From the NCBI GenBank assembly GCA_029834535.1, contig JAQMWT010000471.1, forward strand, positions 1-64,000: a stretch of DNA of 64,000 nucleotides. Reading direction: 5' to 3'. A program made the translations under genes and the position numbers. Source of the stretch: Chrysophaeum taylorii (Eukaryota > Sar > Pelagophyceae > Pelagomonadales > Pelagomonadaceae). Numbering within the stretch: position 1 is the stretch's first letter; each line of letters begins with the position of its first letter. The notes beneath the pieces are model-generated. The model was not told the origin of the DNA. It saw only the letters and a list, made by a program, of their open reading frames with translations, and did not search any database. Positions 43,860 to 52,968 of this stretch are shown one piece after another.

Positions 43860-46670
43860 TAATCTACCCAGCTCGTCCGCGCCGTCGCTCCGGATGCGGT
43901 CGTAGCAGAAGGGAAAAGAACATGAGCAATCTCGAGCCGGAGAAAGGAACGTACCAGCTGCGCGCTGCCATTTTCCCCGAACACGAGAAGAAATGGGCCA
44001 CGCCGACGCCTTTGAAGGGCGGAGTTGGCTACAGAGATGTCCGAGCGGAAGCACAAGGACAAGATTCTTGGTGACGTACGTCGGGATTCGCGGCTCCGGG
44101 ACCTGACAGATCGCCACCAGACCTACACGGAGGAAAAGCACGAACGCGACGTGGCAAAACTGCTGGGCTCTAGATTAGATGCGGCGAAGGAGGACGCTAA
44201 GGCCGCGGTGGCTGACGCGGCGGAATGAACGAATCGACGTTGCGTGAAGCCGTGTGACCCTCAAAAGCTCCGGCGACTCGAGGACCGCCTCACCGCTATC
44301 AACCGCGACGGGAAGCAAATGGCGCTCGAGCTCGTCGCTGCCGAGGGGCCATCTCGAGGCCAAGAACGAGGAAATCGAGCAGGTCCGAGTGCGCGTCGAG
44401 GTTTAATGGGCCGCGGTCTGGATGCCGCAAGAGCCATCGGGCATGAGTGCAGGTACAGTGGCGCGGTGGGGGCCCAACATACGCCGGCTGTGCATGAAGC
44501 TTCTCGCCTCGAGCGAGGCGCCCAGAGCGAGTTGCCCGATTTTTTTGCCTGCAGTTGTCACGGCAGTCTTCAGCACAGTGCGGATATTCACGTGGGGGGG
44601 GAGTGATTCCTTGGCGACCTCCGCTCCAAGATGATGGAAGAAATTTCTCTACGAGGCCGTTGCCGCTCTGTATCTTGCCATGGCGAGCTTGTCGACGCTG
44701 CGACGGATGCTTCGCCCTCACGACGGCGTCGAGCTGAAGACGGCACAGTTTGGTGTCAAACGTAATGGTGTGACAACCGAATAGATGTCTGGCGTGTGTG
44801 AGCGCAGCGATCAGGCCGCGGCTTGCGATGCCAAGGCGATGGTCAACCGGTTTACGGACATTGATCGCACCGTCGAACTGGTGAGGGAGTCTTTCGGAGC
44901 GCCACGCAGCCGCCGACGACACCGAGGCCTTCCGGCCACAGGCAGTACGTGTGTTCTGAGTATCATCGGCCGGTTTGTCGTTTATGACCAACAATTTCGA
45001 TCGCCTCCGTCTACAAGCTCCAGAAGCACGTCGAGGTGGCGTTATGCAAGGAACTCAGTGAGTAACTCTGGGAGTTGTTATCGACCATCGAGCGCGTCAA
45101 TCTCGTCAAGATCTACCGCGCAAACTGCCAAGGTCGCCTTGGTACGTCGTCCATGACCACGACCATGCAGCTTTGACAATCGTGTGCTTATTTTCAGGCA
45201 ACACCTTCCTCAACGGTAGCGCCAAAGCGGAGGCCAAAATCCTCGAGGACTTGATGAAAGAAACGCTTGACAACTGCAACTCAAAATATCCATGCGTGAC
45301 CGCATCCGCAAACACGATCATCCACGCCGCATCCAAGGGCGTCGGCGAGGCATCGATCGGTACGGCCAGGGATTCGGCTGGACCTTTCCTCGACGCCGAA
45401 TGCACACTTGATGCGCGGCCGCAAGGAGAAGGGGTCGCGACAAGACGCCAGCACCGAGGCTGGTTGGCTTCTCTACTTCAACCACCCTCTGCTGGTCGGG
45501 TATCTCAACGACGCGTGGCCCTTAGAACATTCTGGGCGACATTGCGACAACCTCCTCTCTGCACGCTCGCCACGTCGGCGACTGGTCCGTCGTCGAAATG
45601 GCGCGAATCAATGAGCACGCGTGCACCTTCTTCGAGACCCGCCTTGCAACCCGCAGACCGTGGCGTTGGCGGGGTACAAGGCCTTTGACGTGGGGTACAA
45701 GCAAGGCCTTTGACGTGTCCATGGAGACCTACGCCAAGTTTTTCGCGAGGCAAGCGGCGTTGACCACGCTGTCGGTCGACTGATGGACGAAGGTCTCCGA
45801 CACCGCGTCCGTGCGTGCGCGGCTCTACAACGTGGACTTGACGCTGACGTTAATATGGAAATCATGACATTGCCCAGGTGATCGCCGCCTGGCGCCGAGG
45901 CTGCCTCCTCACATTCGAGAACAGCTGGGCCGTGCGCCGACGATGTCGACCTCGCCGTGGCCTACCAGACCTCGCAATTGAACCTAGGCCTGTATGAGGC
46001 GCTGTAGCACGAATCGGTTGAGGGCGAGCTCGGCTTTGTCAAGTACAGCATCGGGATTTATTTTTAGTGCACGTCGAGAGCTTGACCAGCCTCATGTTAC
46101 CTTCGACGTCATCTTAGGTCGCGGCTTGTTGCTTGTATGGTGATAAGCAGCGCGTCACCAACGCTGACGCCGTCGCACCACAGTGAAGCCCCGAGCGCGC
46201 AACTGCCGTGATACAGGATGTCTCGACGATCTTGGCGCCGAGGACCGGCTAGCGGTCATTGTGGCAGCTCGTTGCGACCGCACGGGCTACATGGCGCAGG
46301 TCGCTGCCTGTCGAAAAGTCGCATTCGACAACCACGAGGCCAGAGATACCCAGGCCGTCGAAAAGGTGCTCGAGCGGCATGTTGCAGTTTGCGGCAGGCT
46401 TTCCACGCCATCGGCGTCTACCCTCTCGTCGACGACTAACGCTCGCGCCGGGCAAAAGTCCAAGAACTCGACTGTCAACACTCCTTCATTACAACTGTCC
46501 AGCGACGGTGTCTGTACGAAGGAGCTCAAGACAAACATCGAACGTTACTGTGTCGGCATGGGCATGGAAGACCTCAAGCCCAAGTCCTACACCCCCAAGC
46601 AGCAGGATACGACCATCGGCAAGGGCGCGGCTCCGCCGAAAGCGTGGCCTTTTTGACCGCGCGCCTGAAT
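43860..46670 (+). other. Coding-like fragments, unidentified and broken
   Basis: Plus-strand pieces in changing frames look protein-like. At 43920-44400 there are two coiled-coil pieces (RHQTYTEEKHERDVAKLLGS; LRRLEDRLTAINRDGKQMAL). At about 45070-45420, ERVNLVKIYRANCQGRLG joins NTFLNGSAKAEAKILEDLMK across a plausible 58-nt GT-AG intron. At 46183-46656 lies a 157-codon frame. I recognise no family. Explanations are a decayed multi-exon gene, an old mobile element or poor sequence. A small duplication (GGGGTACAAGGCCTTTGACGTG-like) lies at 45675-45719. Confidence 0.3.
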
Positions 46671-47709
46671 CATGACGACGACGACGACGTCATCAAGTCC
46701 GAGAGCCGCGAGCTGTCGACCGACGCTATCGGGCCGCAGACACGCAGACACGTATCGCTCTTCCTTGGTACCGTGACAGTGCAGCGCCTCGACCTCTCGG
46801 CGCTTCGCCAGCGACGAAGAGCTCGAGCGCTGCGCCGACGAGCGACGCGCGCCGAAGCGGAACTAGCAACCAGCATGTCGCTGAGAACTGATCACATTTT
46901 TTGCGGGTGAGCGCTTTTTCCGGAAATGCTGGCCAGCCAAGCGCCTGCCAAGCGCCTACGGGATGCCTGGCGTCATTAAAACGATCTCGCGACGGTGAAT
47001 TCCAAAGGCGAGTGCCAATAAAGGTGGCTGATTTTTTGTCAAGTATGATGTCGGCTTCACCAACTTACAAATTGCCCAAGGCACATTTTCCTTGAGGTTC
47101 TCTTTGACAGCACCAAGCCCGGCTCCTGGTGCTTTGAGTCGGCAGATAATGAAAACGATGGTGAGAATGACGAGGATGAGAAGCGACAGAAAGAGGGCGA
47201 GAAACTAATGATACGACAGCCTTTGGAGCCGCAAACCACCCTGGACGTTCACGATTCGGTCATCTTTACCCAATCGCCTGCTACATGTGACGACCCCAAC
47301 GCGGGGGACATTTTGAAAGTCCCAAATGGCAAAGCGCCTCCAAGTTGCCGCAACGCGCTTCACGGCGTACAAATCGAGACCACTCGGGATGCACTCCAAT
47401 TTGCTTCGAGCACAACCCGAGGGAGCGATCATCGGGGAATTTGGTGGCCTCCCTGCGCGCAGCCCTTATGACCTCGACCGACCAACGCGGTGGTGGTGGT
47501 GGTGGTGGGTAGTCTTAAGTTTGGTACTAGACGCGTGGGTCATGAGCGCCGCAGGATTTGAGACGAGGTGGCGGCGCGAAAGGACGGTCGGGTGGTGGCG
47601 CGCGAGAAGGAAGACGTGGCGGAGGTGGTCCCGGTCGCGTATTTGTTCTGGGGTATAAATAGGTTTCGACACACAACGGTCACAGCAAAAAAAGAGTGGC
47701 GAAGCGAGC
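46671..47709. other. No gene recognised
   Basis: Includes a plus-strand, protein-like stretch at about 47090-47470 in two frames (KPGSWCFESADNENDGEND; GMHSNLLRAQPEGAIIGEFG), again broken and unidentified. A (GGT)n tract lies at about 47489-47510. Confidence 0.35.
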
Positions 47710-49122
47710 TCACGCGAGCTGGGTTTCTTCCGAGGAGGCGAGGGCTGCCTTGAGGAGGACGATGCGCTCCAGGGCCTCCTCGACGTAGGCGTCGGGGGTC
47801 GATGCGCCCGACGTAACGCCGATCTTTACGGGGCGGTCGGCCGGGAGCCAATTCTCCGTGGTCACGACGGAGCCGTCGAGGAGCCTGTGGCGGAGCGTGT
47901 TCGAAGAGGAGATGCAGCTGGCCTCGTTGATGTGAAAGGCGGTAATCCCCTTGTTGTGGGGGATCTCGACGAGGTGGGCAGTATTAGAGCTGTCGAAGCC
48001 ACCGACGACGAGGATGAAGTCGAGTTCGGCAACGCTCGGGTCCTCAATCATGTCGGTGATGGCATCTTGTCGCTCCTGGGTCGCGTCGCAGATGGTGTCG
48101 AAGGCCGCAAAACGTTCGGCTGCCGCCTCGGGGCCGTACTTGCGGATGATGGTCGTCTCGAACAACTTGCCGATGGCGGCTGTCTCGCGCTTGTACATGG
48201 TCGTCTGGTTGGCTATGCCAATTTTTTTGAGGTGGACGTCGGGGTCGAAGCCCTTGGACATGGCCTTGGCAAACTTCTTCATCAAGTCCTCTTTTCCCTC
48301 GGGAGTCGGGTTGAGAATGTAGTTGCACACGTACTCGGCCTCGTCCAAATTCTTGACCATGATGTAGTTCTGGCAGTAGGAGGCGGTGGCGATGGCTTCC
48401 TCGTGAGCGTATTTTCCGTGGATGATGGTCGTCATGTCGCGCGAGACCTGCTTGTCCACGACGTTCCAGACCTTGGACACCCAGGGGCACGTCGTGTCGA
48501 CCGTGGTCACACCCTTATCCTCGAGGTACTGCATTTCGGCGAGCGTCGCGCCAAAGGCGGGCAGGATGACGACGTCGCCCGCCTTGACGTCGTCGAAGCG
48601 CTTGCCGCCGTCGGGCGTCTTCTCGATGAACTCGATGCCGCTCTGCTCTAACATGGCGTTGACCCCTGGGTTATGGAGAAGCTCGTTGGTGATGTGTTTG
48701 CGCTGATCGGGAAACTTGTGGGTCGCGGCGAGCGCAAGCTCGATCGATCGCTCGGCACCCCAACACATGCCGTACTCCTTGGCGAGCCGGAACGTGACCT
48801 CGCCCGCGCCCTGGCCCTTTGTCGTCTCGAACGACTCCGCCCGCATCGAGTCCAGAAGCGAGGACTTCATCTCGGCCAGCATTTGCTTCTCGACCAAAGC
48901 CTTCTCCTCCGAGCTGAAGTCACCGTTCGTCCGCAAGAACTTGTCAGATTTCATTATACGCCGCCGTTCCTGTTTCTTGTTCTCCACAGGTCGGGCCTCG
49001 AGCTTCGTGCCCTCGGGAGAGGCAGACATCCACATCCCGCGTCGCACGACGGTCGGCGCGGGTGCCCGCAACGCGGTGCCGAGGGTGGCAACCACCACCA
49101 CCACCACCACAGTCGACCACAT
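47710..49122 (-). CDS. ispH: 4-hydroxy-3-methylbut-2-enyl diphosphate reductase, plastid MEP pathway
   Basis: Last enzyme of the MEP route, giving IPP and DMAPP in the plastid. I choose ATG 49122 (470 residues): it opens with MWSTVVVVVVVATLGTALRAP, a signal peptide followed by an A-L-R-A-P step resembling the cleavage region of secondary-plastid leaders. The longer open frame to 49368 adds 82 unlikely residues and overlaps the divergent gene. The three [4Fe-4S] cysteines are C120 (YGMCWGAER), C212 (TTCPWVSKVW) and C345 (FDTICDATQERQ). HGKYAHEE carries conserved active-site histidines. The central insertion is as in the plant and cyanobacterial form. Divergent from PhyH with 127 bases between starts. 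Confidence 0.95.
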   Translation of the reverse strand: MWSTVVVVVVVATLGTALRAPAPTVVRRGMWMSASPEGTKLEARPVENKKQERRRIMKSDKFLRTNGDFSSEEKALVEKQMLAEMKSSLLDSMRAESFETTKGQGAGEVTFRLAKEYGMCWGAERSIELALAATHKFPDQRKHITNELLHNPGVNAMLEQSGIEFIEKTPDGGKRFDDVKAGDVVILPAFGATLAEMQYLEDKGVTTVDTTCPWVSKVWNVVDKQVSRDMTTIIHGKYAHEEAIATASYCQNYIMVKNLDEAEYVCNYILNPTPEGKEDLMKKFAKAMSKGFDPDVHLKKIGIANQTTMYKRETAAIGKLFETTIIRKYGPEAAAERFAAFDTICDATQERQDAITDMIEDPSVAELDFILVVGGFDSSNTAHLVEIPHNKGITAFHINEASCISSSNTLRHRLLDGSVVTTENWLPADRPVKIGVTSGASTPDAYVEEALERIVLLKAALASSEETQLA

Positions 49123-49249
49123 CTTGCGTTTCAACTCGGACAGCTGCTGGCGTGGCACAAGGTCAAGGCAAAGGTGAAGAGGGTAGGGCGGGTTTCGAAG
49201 TAAGGACTCGTTGATTGATTGAAGCACGTGCCCATAGGGAGGGTAAGGA
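49123..49249. promoter_or_regulatory. Divergent promoter region, ispH and PhyH
   Basis: Contains TTGATTGATTGA and GCACGTGC (an E-box/G-box-like palindrome) near 49210-49230. Function is inferred from position. Confidence 0.35.
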
Positions 49250-50227
49250 ATGGAAGAAGACTTTGGGCACGACGGGTTTGTTGTGCTGCGAGATGTCGTC
49301 CCGCTCGACTTGCTCGCCGCGTGCCGCTCGGCGGCGCTCGACGTCTTCGAGACGTATCTATCGACCATCGCCGCGCGCAGCGAGGCGTTGGGGGTCGGCC
49401 AGCGCGGCGGCTACCACGAGATCGTGCAACGCCATGTGCGAAGTTATGGCTCCCTCCCTATCCCCCTTGTCACTTGTTTCCGCAGCTAGGTCGCTACGAA
49501 TTCAGAATCGACGATGCCACCGGTCCGCTCCGGGATCTCGAGGCCCACATAAGGCGGAGCCGCGCCTTTCAGGCGGGCGTCTTTGAAGAAGAAAATTATT
49601 AATTTTTTCATCCTACCTACCTCAAAGGTCGCCAAGGAGGTCCTCGACGACCCGACCGTGCTATCGCGCACCTGCGTCATTGCGAGCGAGGGCTGCGAGG
49701 TACGAGACGACATGTTAATCAGCTACGAGAGATCGCGCAGGCGCAAGCGTGGCACGTCGACGGTGGGCAGCCGTTGCGTTGGTTGGGGACCCACCATCGC
49801 GCAGGGGCCCACCTCGACCCGACGAGGCATTTGCCTTGCCACTGTCTCAACGTCTTCGTGCCCCTCGTCGACGTCTCTTCTGGCTCGGGTACCGAGTGCG
49901 CGTTGGCGCTTGTTGAAACGAACGAACAAGCAACGACGCGACCTCCTCAGGTTGCGACCGGGTTCGCACCACCTGACGCGCGATCTCAAGCGGCTGCTGT
50001 TGGTCGCCAAGGCGCGGAAGACCCTTCGGGCGCCGGTGACCCCCCGCCTAGCGCTCGGCGACTGCCTCCTCTTCGACTACCGCACTTTGCACCGCGGCGT
50101 GGCCAACACGTCGGGCGCTCCGCGTCCTGTTTTCGTCCTGACAGTCGCGCGGCCCTTCTTCCGGGACGTCGTCAACTTCCCGTCGAGGTCCCTGCGGGTG
50201 CCCCCCCTCGACCAGCAAAAAGGATGA
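49250..50227 (+). CDS. Phytanoyl-CoA dioxygenase-like (PhyH), five exons
   Basis: Fe(II)/2-oxoglutarate oxygenase. Exons placed by frame and GT-AG ends: 49250-49435, 49486-49578, 49628-49699, 49741-49895, 49951-50227; introns of 50, 49, 41 and 55 nt; product 260 residues. It begins MEEDFGHDGFVVLRDVV, the usual PhyH start. The third junction creates SEGCEAQAWHVDGG, which carries the iron-binding H and D. The fourth gives GTELRPGSHHL. The distal histidine is in LLFDYRTLHRGVANTS, with an arginine in APRPVFVL to hold 2-oxoglutarate. The true substrate is unknown, since PhyH members hydroxylate many lipids and small molecules. It is followed on the same strand by the GS-like gene, 145 bases on. 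Confidence 0.85.
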
Positions 50228-50336
50228 CCGTTAACACAGTCAAAGAAGTTGAACTTAAGGTCTCCAACGGACGGACCTACGACAAAATCCTCCCGCGCGT
50301 CGGCCGGGCGGCGACGACTCACCACAAGGTTGTTGT

Positions 50337-50370
50337 CAGTCACTCAGTCAGTCAGTCAGTCAGTCAGTCA
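50337..50370 (+). repeat. (CAGT)n microsatellite in 5' leader
   Basis: A run of CAGT units ending three bases before the GS-like ATG at 50373, so it is probably transcribed leader sequence. Confidence 0.8.
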
Positions 50371-50372
50371 TC

Positions 50373-51783
50373 ATGGCCAAGGGAAGGTTGACTATGGAGG
50401 AGCTGGCGGAGGCGGCCGCCGCTGGCACGATCGACACGGTGTTGGCGTGCATCGTGGACCTCCAGGGTCGGCTGATGGGAAAAAGGTTCACGGTGTCGCA
50501 CTACCTCGCGTCGGCCCACGCGGAGTCGCACTGCTGCAAGTACCTGCTGGCGACGGACTTGATGATGCAGACCCCCGACGGCTACGCGAACACGGGGTGG
50601 TCGAGCGGCTACGGAGACTACGTGATGCGTCCGATCGCGTCGACGCTGAGGGTCGCCGCGTGGCTCGAGGGGACGGCGCTCGTGCTGTGCGACGTCGTTG
50701 ACCACGACACGCACGAAATCGTCGACGTGTCGCCGCGGGCCGTCCTCGAAAGGCAGATCGCGAGGCTCGGGGAGCTAGGCCTCGACGCGCGGTGCGCCAC
50801 CGAGCTCGAGTTTTTTGTTTTCGAAGAGAACTACGACCAGCTGCGCAAAAAAGGCTACGCCGCGCTCGAGCCCATCAGTGGCGTCAACGAGGACTACCAC
50901 ATCCTTCAGACCACCAAGGAGGAGCGCATCATGCGCCCCATCCGCAACCAGCTCGTCGCCTCGGCCGTGCCGGTCGAAAATACCAAGGGCGAGGCAGAGA
51001 CGGGCCAGGCCGAGCTCAACATCCGCTACGGCCCGGCCCTCGACGCCGCCGACAACCACACCATCGCCAAGCACGCGGTCAAGGAGATCTCCTGGCAGCA
51101 GGGCGTCTCGGCGACCTTCCTCGCCAAATGGGCGCGCGACAAGGTCGGATCCTCGAGTCACGTCCACATCTCCGTCTGGAAGGACGGGCAGAACGCATTC
51201 TACGACGCCGACGACGACCTCGGAATGTCGTCGCTCATGAAGCACTTCCTCGCCGGACTCATCGCCTACTCTCCCGAGTACACCGTCCTCCTCGCGCCCT
51301 ACGTGAATTCGTAAGACGCCCCGTCTCGAAGAGCCTTCACCGTCTCGACGCAGCTACAAGCGCTTCATGAAGGGCACGTTTGCGCCGACCAAGACCGTCT
51401 GGAGCGTCGACAACCGCACCGCTGCGTTTCGCATCTGCGGGGCCCGCACCGAAGCTGTTCGCGTCGAGTGTCGAATCGGAGGCGCCGACCTCAACCCGTA
51501 CCTCGCGTTCGCCGGCTTGCTCGCCGCCGGCATCAAAGGCCTCCGTTCCGACCTCGCGCTCCAGCCCGCGGCGACCGGGGACATCTACGAGCTCCAATGC
51601 GCCAACACGATCCCCGCTACCCTGCGCGAAGCGTCGCCCCGCTTCCGCTCCTCCGCCATGCTCCGCGAGGCTCTCGGGCGCAGCGTCGTCGACCACTATG
51701 CCCGCTGCGCCGAGTGGGAGCAAGAGGAGTTCGACCGCGTCGTTTCCGACTGGGAAATTAAGCGCGGCTTCGAGCTCGCCTGA
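50373..51783 (+). CDS. Glutamine-synthetase-like ligase (GlnA/PuuA type)
   Basis: Two exons, 50373-51310 and 51354-51783, with a 43-nt intron (GTAAGA...ACGCAG) that joins APYVNS to YKRFMKG. The product is 455 residues. An N-terminal beta-grasp half is followed by the catalytic half: ELEFFVFEENY (metal-binding glutamates), AETGQAELNIRY, SSSHVHISVWKDG, NRTAAFRICG and VECRIGGADLNPYLAFAG. This is the type-I-like fold closest in pattern to gamma-glutamylpolyamine and other amine ligases rather than the nitrogen-assimilating GSII of algae. The substrate is not shown by the sequence. Cytosolic, as no presequence is visible. Confidence 0.9.
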
Positions 51784-52756
51784 TTACATCATCCAAGCGA
51801 CGACCCCGCCTCGTAAACCGTCCGCCGATCATTCCCAAACCGACGTGTGACCGACCGACCGACCGAGCGAGCGAGCGAGCAAACACACGCACGTGACGGC
51901 CTCCTGCGCAAATCTCTTCTGCCTGCCTGCCTGGAGGTGACTCGGAGTGCGTGGCCGTTGTGGGCTCTCTCTGTACATACCCCCTCCTCGAGCGCACACC
52001 CACTCGAATTTAGAAGTTGTGTCGTTTCGCATTATTAACGGAAGGAAGTAGTTTTCGGGGTTGTGAAAAGACTACGAAAGTAAAGACAGACAATAAGTAT
52101 GAGAAATAAACATGGCGACGTCGGGTCCGACACCGATGGGTGTGCGGTGTTCGCGGGTTGTTCGTCCGTCCGTCCGTCCGTCCGTCCGTCCGTCCGTCCG
52201 TCGACTCGCGCGCGATTTTTTCGCCTCCTTGCGCAACTCAAGGCCGCCGTCGACCCCGACGACGACGACTCCGCCGCGGCGCGCTCATATGTATGTATGC
52301 GGCGAGTCCTCGATGCCTTGAAGGAAGGAAGGAAGGAAGGAAGGCGACGCCCGCCCGTTATGCGACCTCGAGAAGAAGAAATGGCGCGATGCGACCGCTG
52401 TCGAGGGAGGCTCTCTGTCGTCATAGGGGGCGCCGAGGCGAGCCATAACGCCGCGACCTCCGCGAGGATCCGAGACCGCGGAGGTGCGGGTCGTCCGCAT
52501 TGCGCGCTGGAGCACCACCCCGCGATCTTTTGTCGTTCGTTTGCTCCTTTCCGTCCGTGGATCGCGACACCAAGAAGATGATCATCAATTAGTCAAACGC
52601 GGGCATTATAATGAGCACCACGAAAGGATGATTGCGTCAAAAGCGAAGGGGTGGGGGGGGGGAGCCGGGAAAATAAAAATGTAGTGGCGTCGGCTGCGAG
52701 GGGTGGGCGGGTCCCGTAGTGGACCCATTCTCAAACTTGGGTGGGTCGCCGTCCAA

Positions 52757-52794
<38 letters not shown>

Positions 52795-52968
52795 CGGTCG
52801 TCGTCGTCGTCGTCGTCGTCGAAAAGAAGAGACCGCTTGGGCGGGCGGTTGCGGTTTTGCGGTTTTGCGGTTTTGCGGTTTTGCGAGGGGGGTAGTGGAA
52901 TGGCGGGAGGGGGGGGCACAGAGATCAGACGGGGGTCGATCGGTCGATAGATCGGTCGATAGTGCGTG
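51784..52968. other. Intergenic, microsatellite-rich
   Basis: About 1.2 kb between convergent genes. It contains (CGTC)n at 52163-52203, (GGAA)n at about 52321-52342, (CGT)n at 52757-52822 and four TTTTGCGG units at about 52851-52886. No gene seen. Confidence 0.75.

Noticed and set aside
47208-47471. 87-codon frame with an EFGG-type segment suggesting a SET or viral-like domain
   Set aside because: Too short, split between frames, and the similarity was only impressionistic.
52099-52581. 160-codon frame in the spacer after the GS-like gene
   Set aside because: Built mostly from the (CGTC)n and (GGAA)n microsatellites; no protein-like segment.
52851-52886. TTTTGCGG units as a telomere or origin repeat
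   Set aside because: Only about four units within a wider microsatellite cluster; simple-repeat expansion is sufficient.
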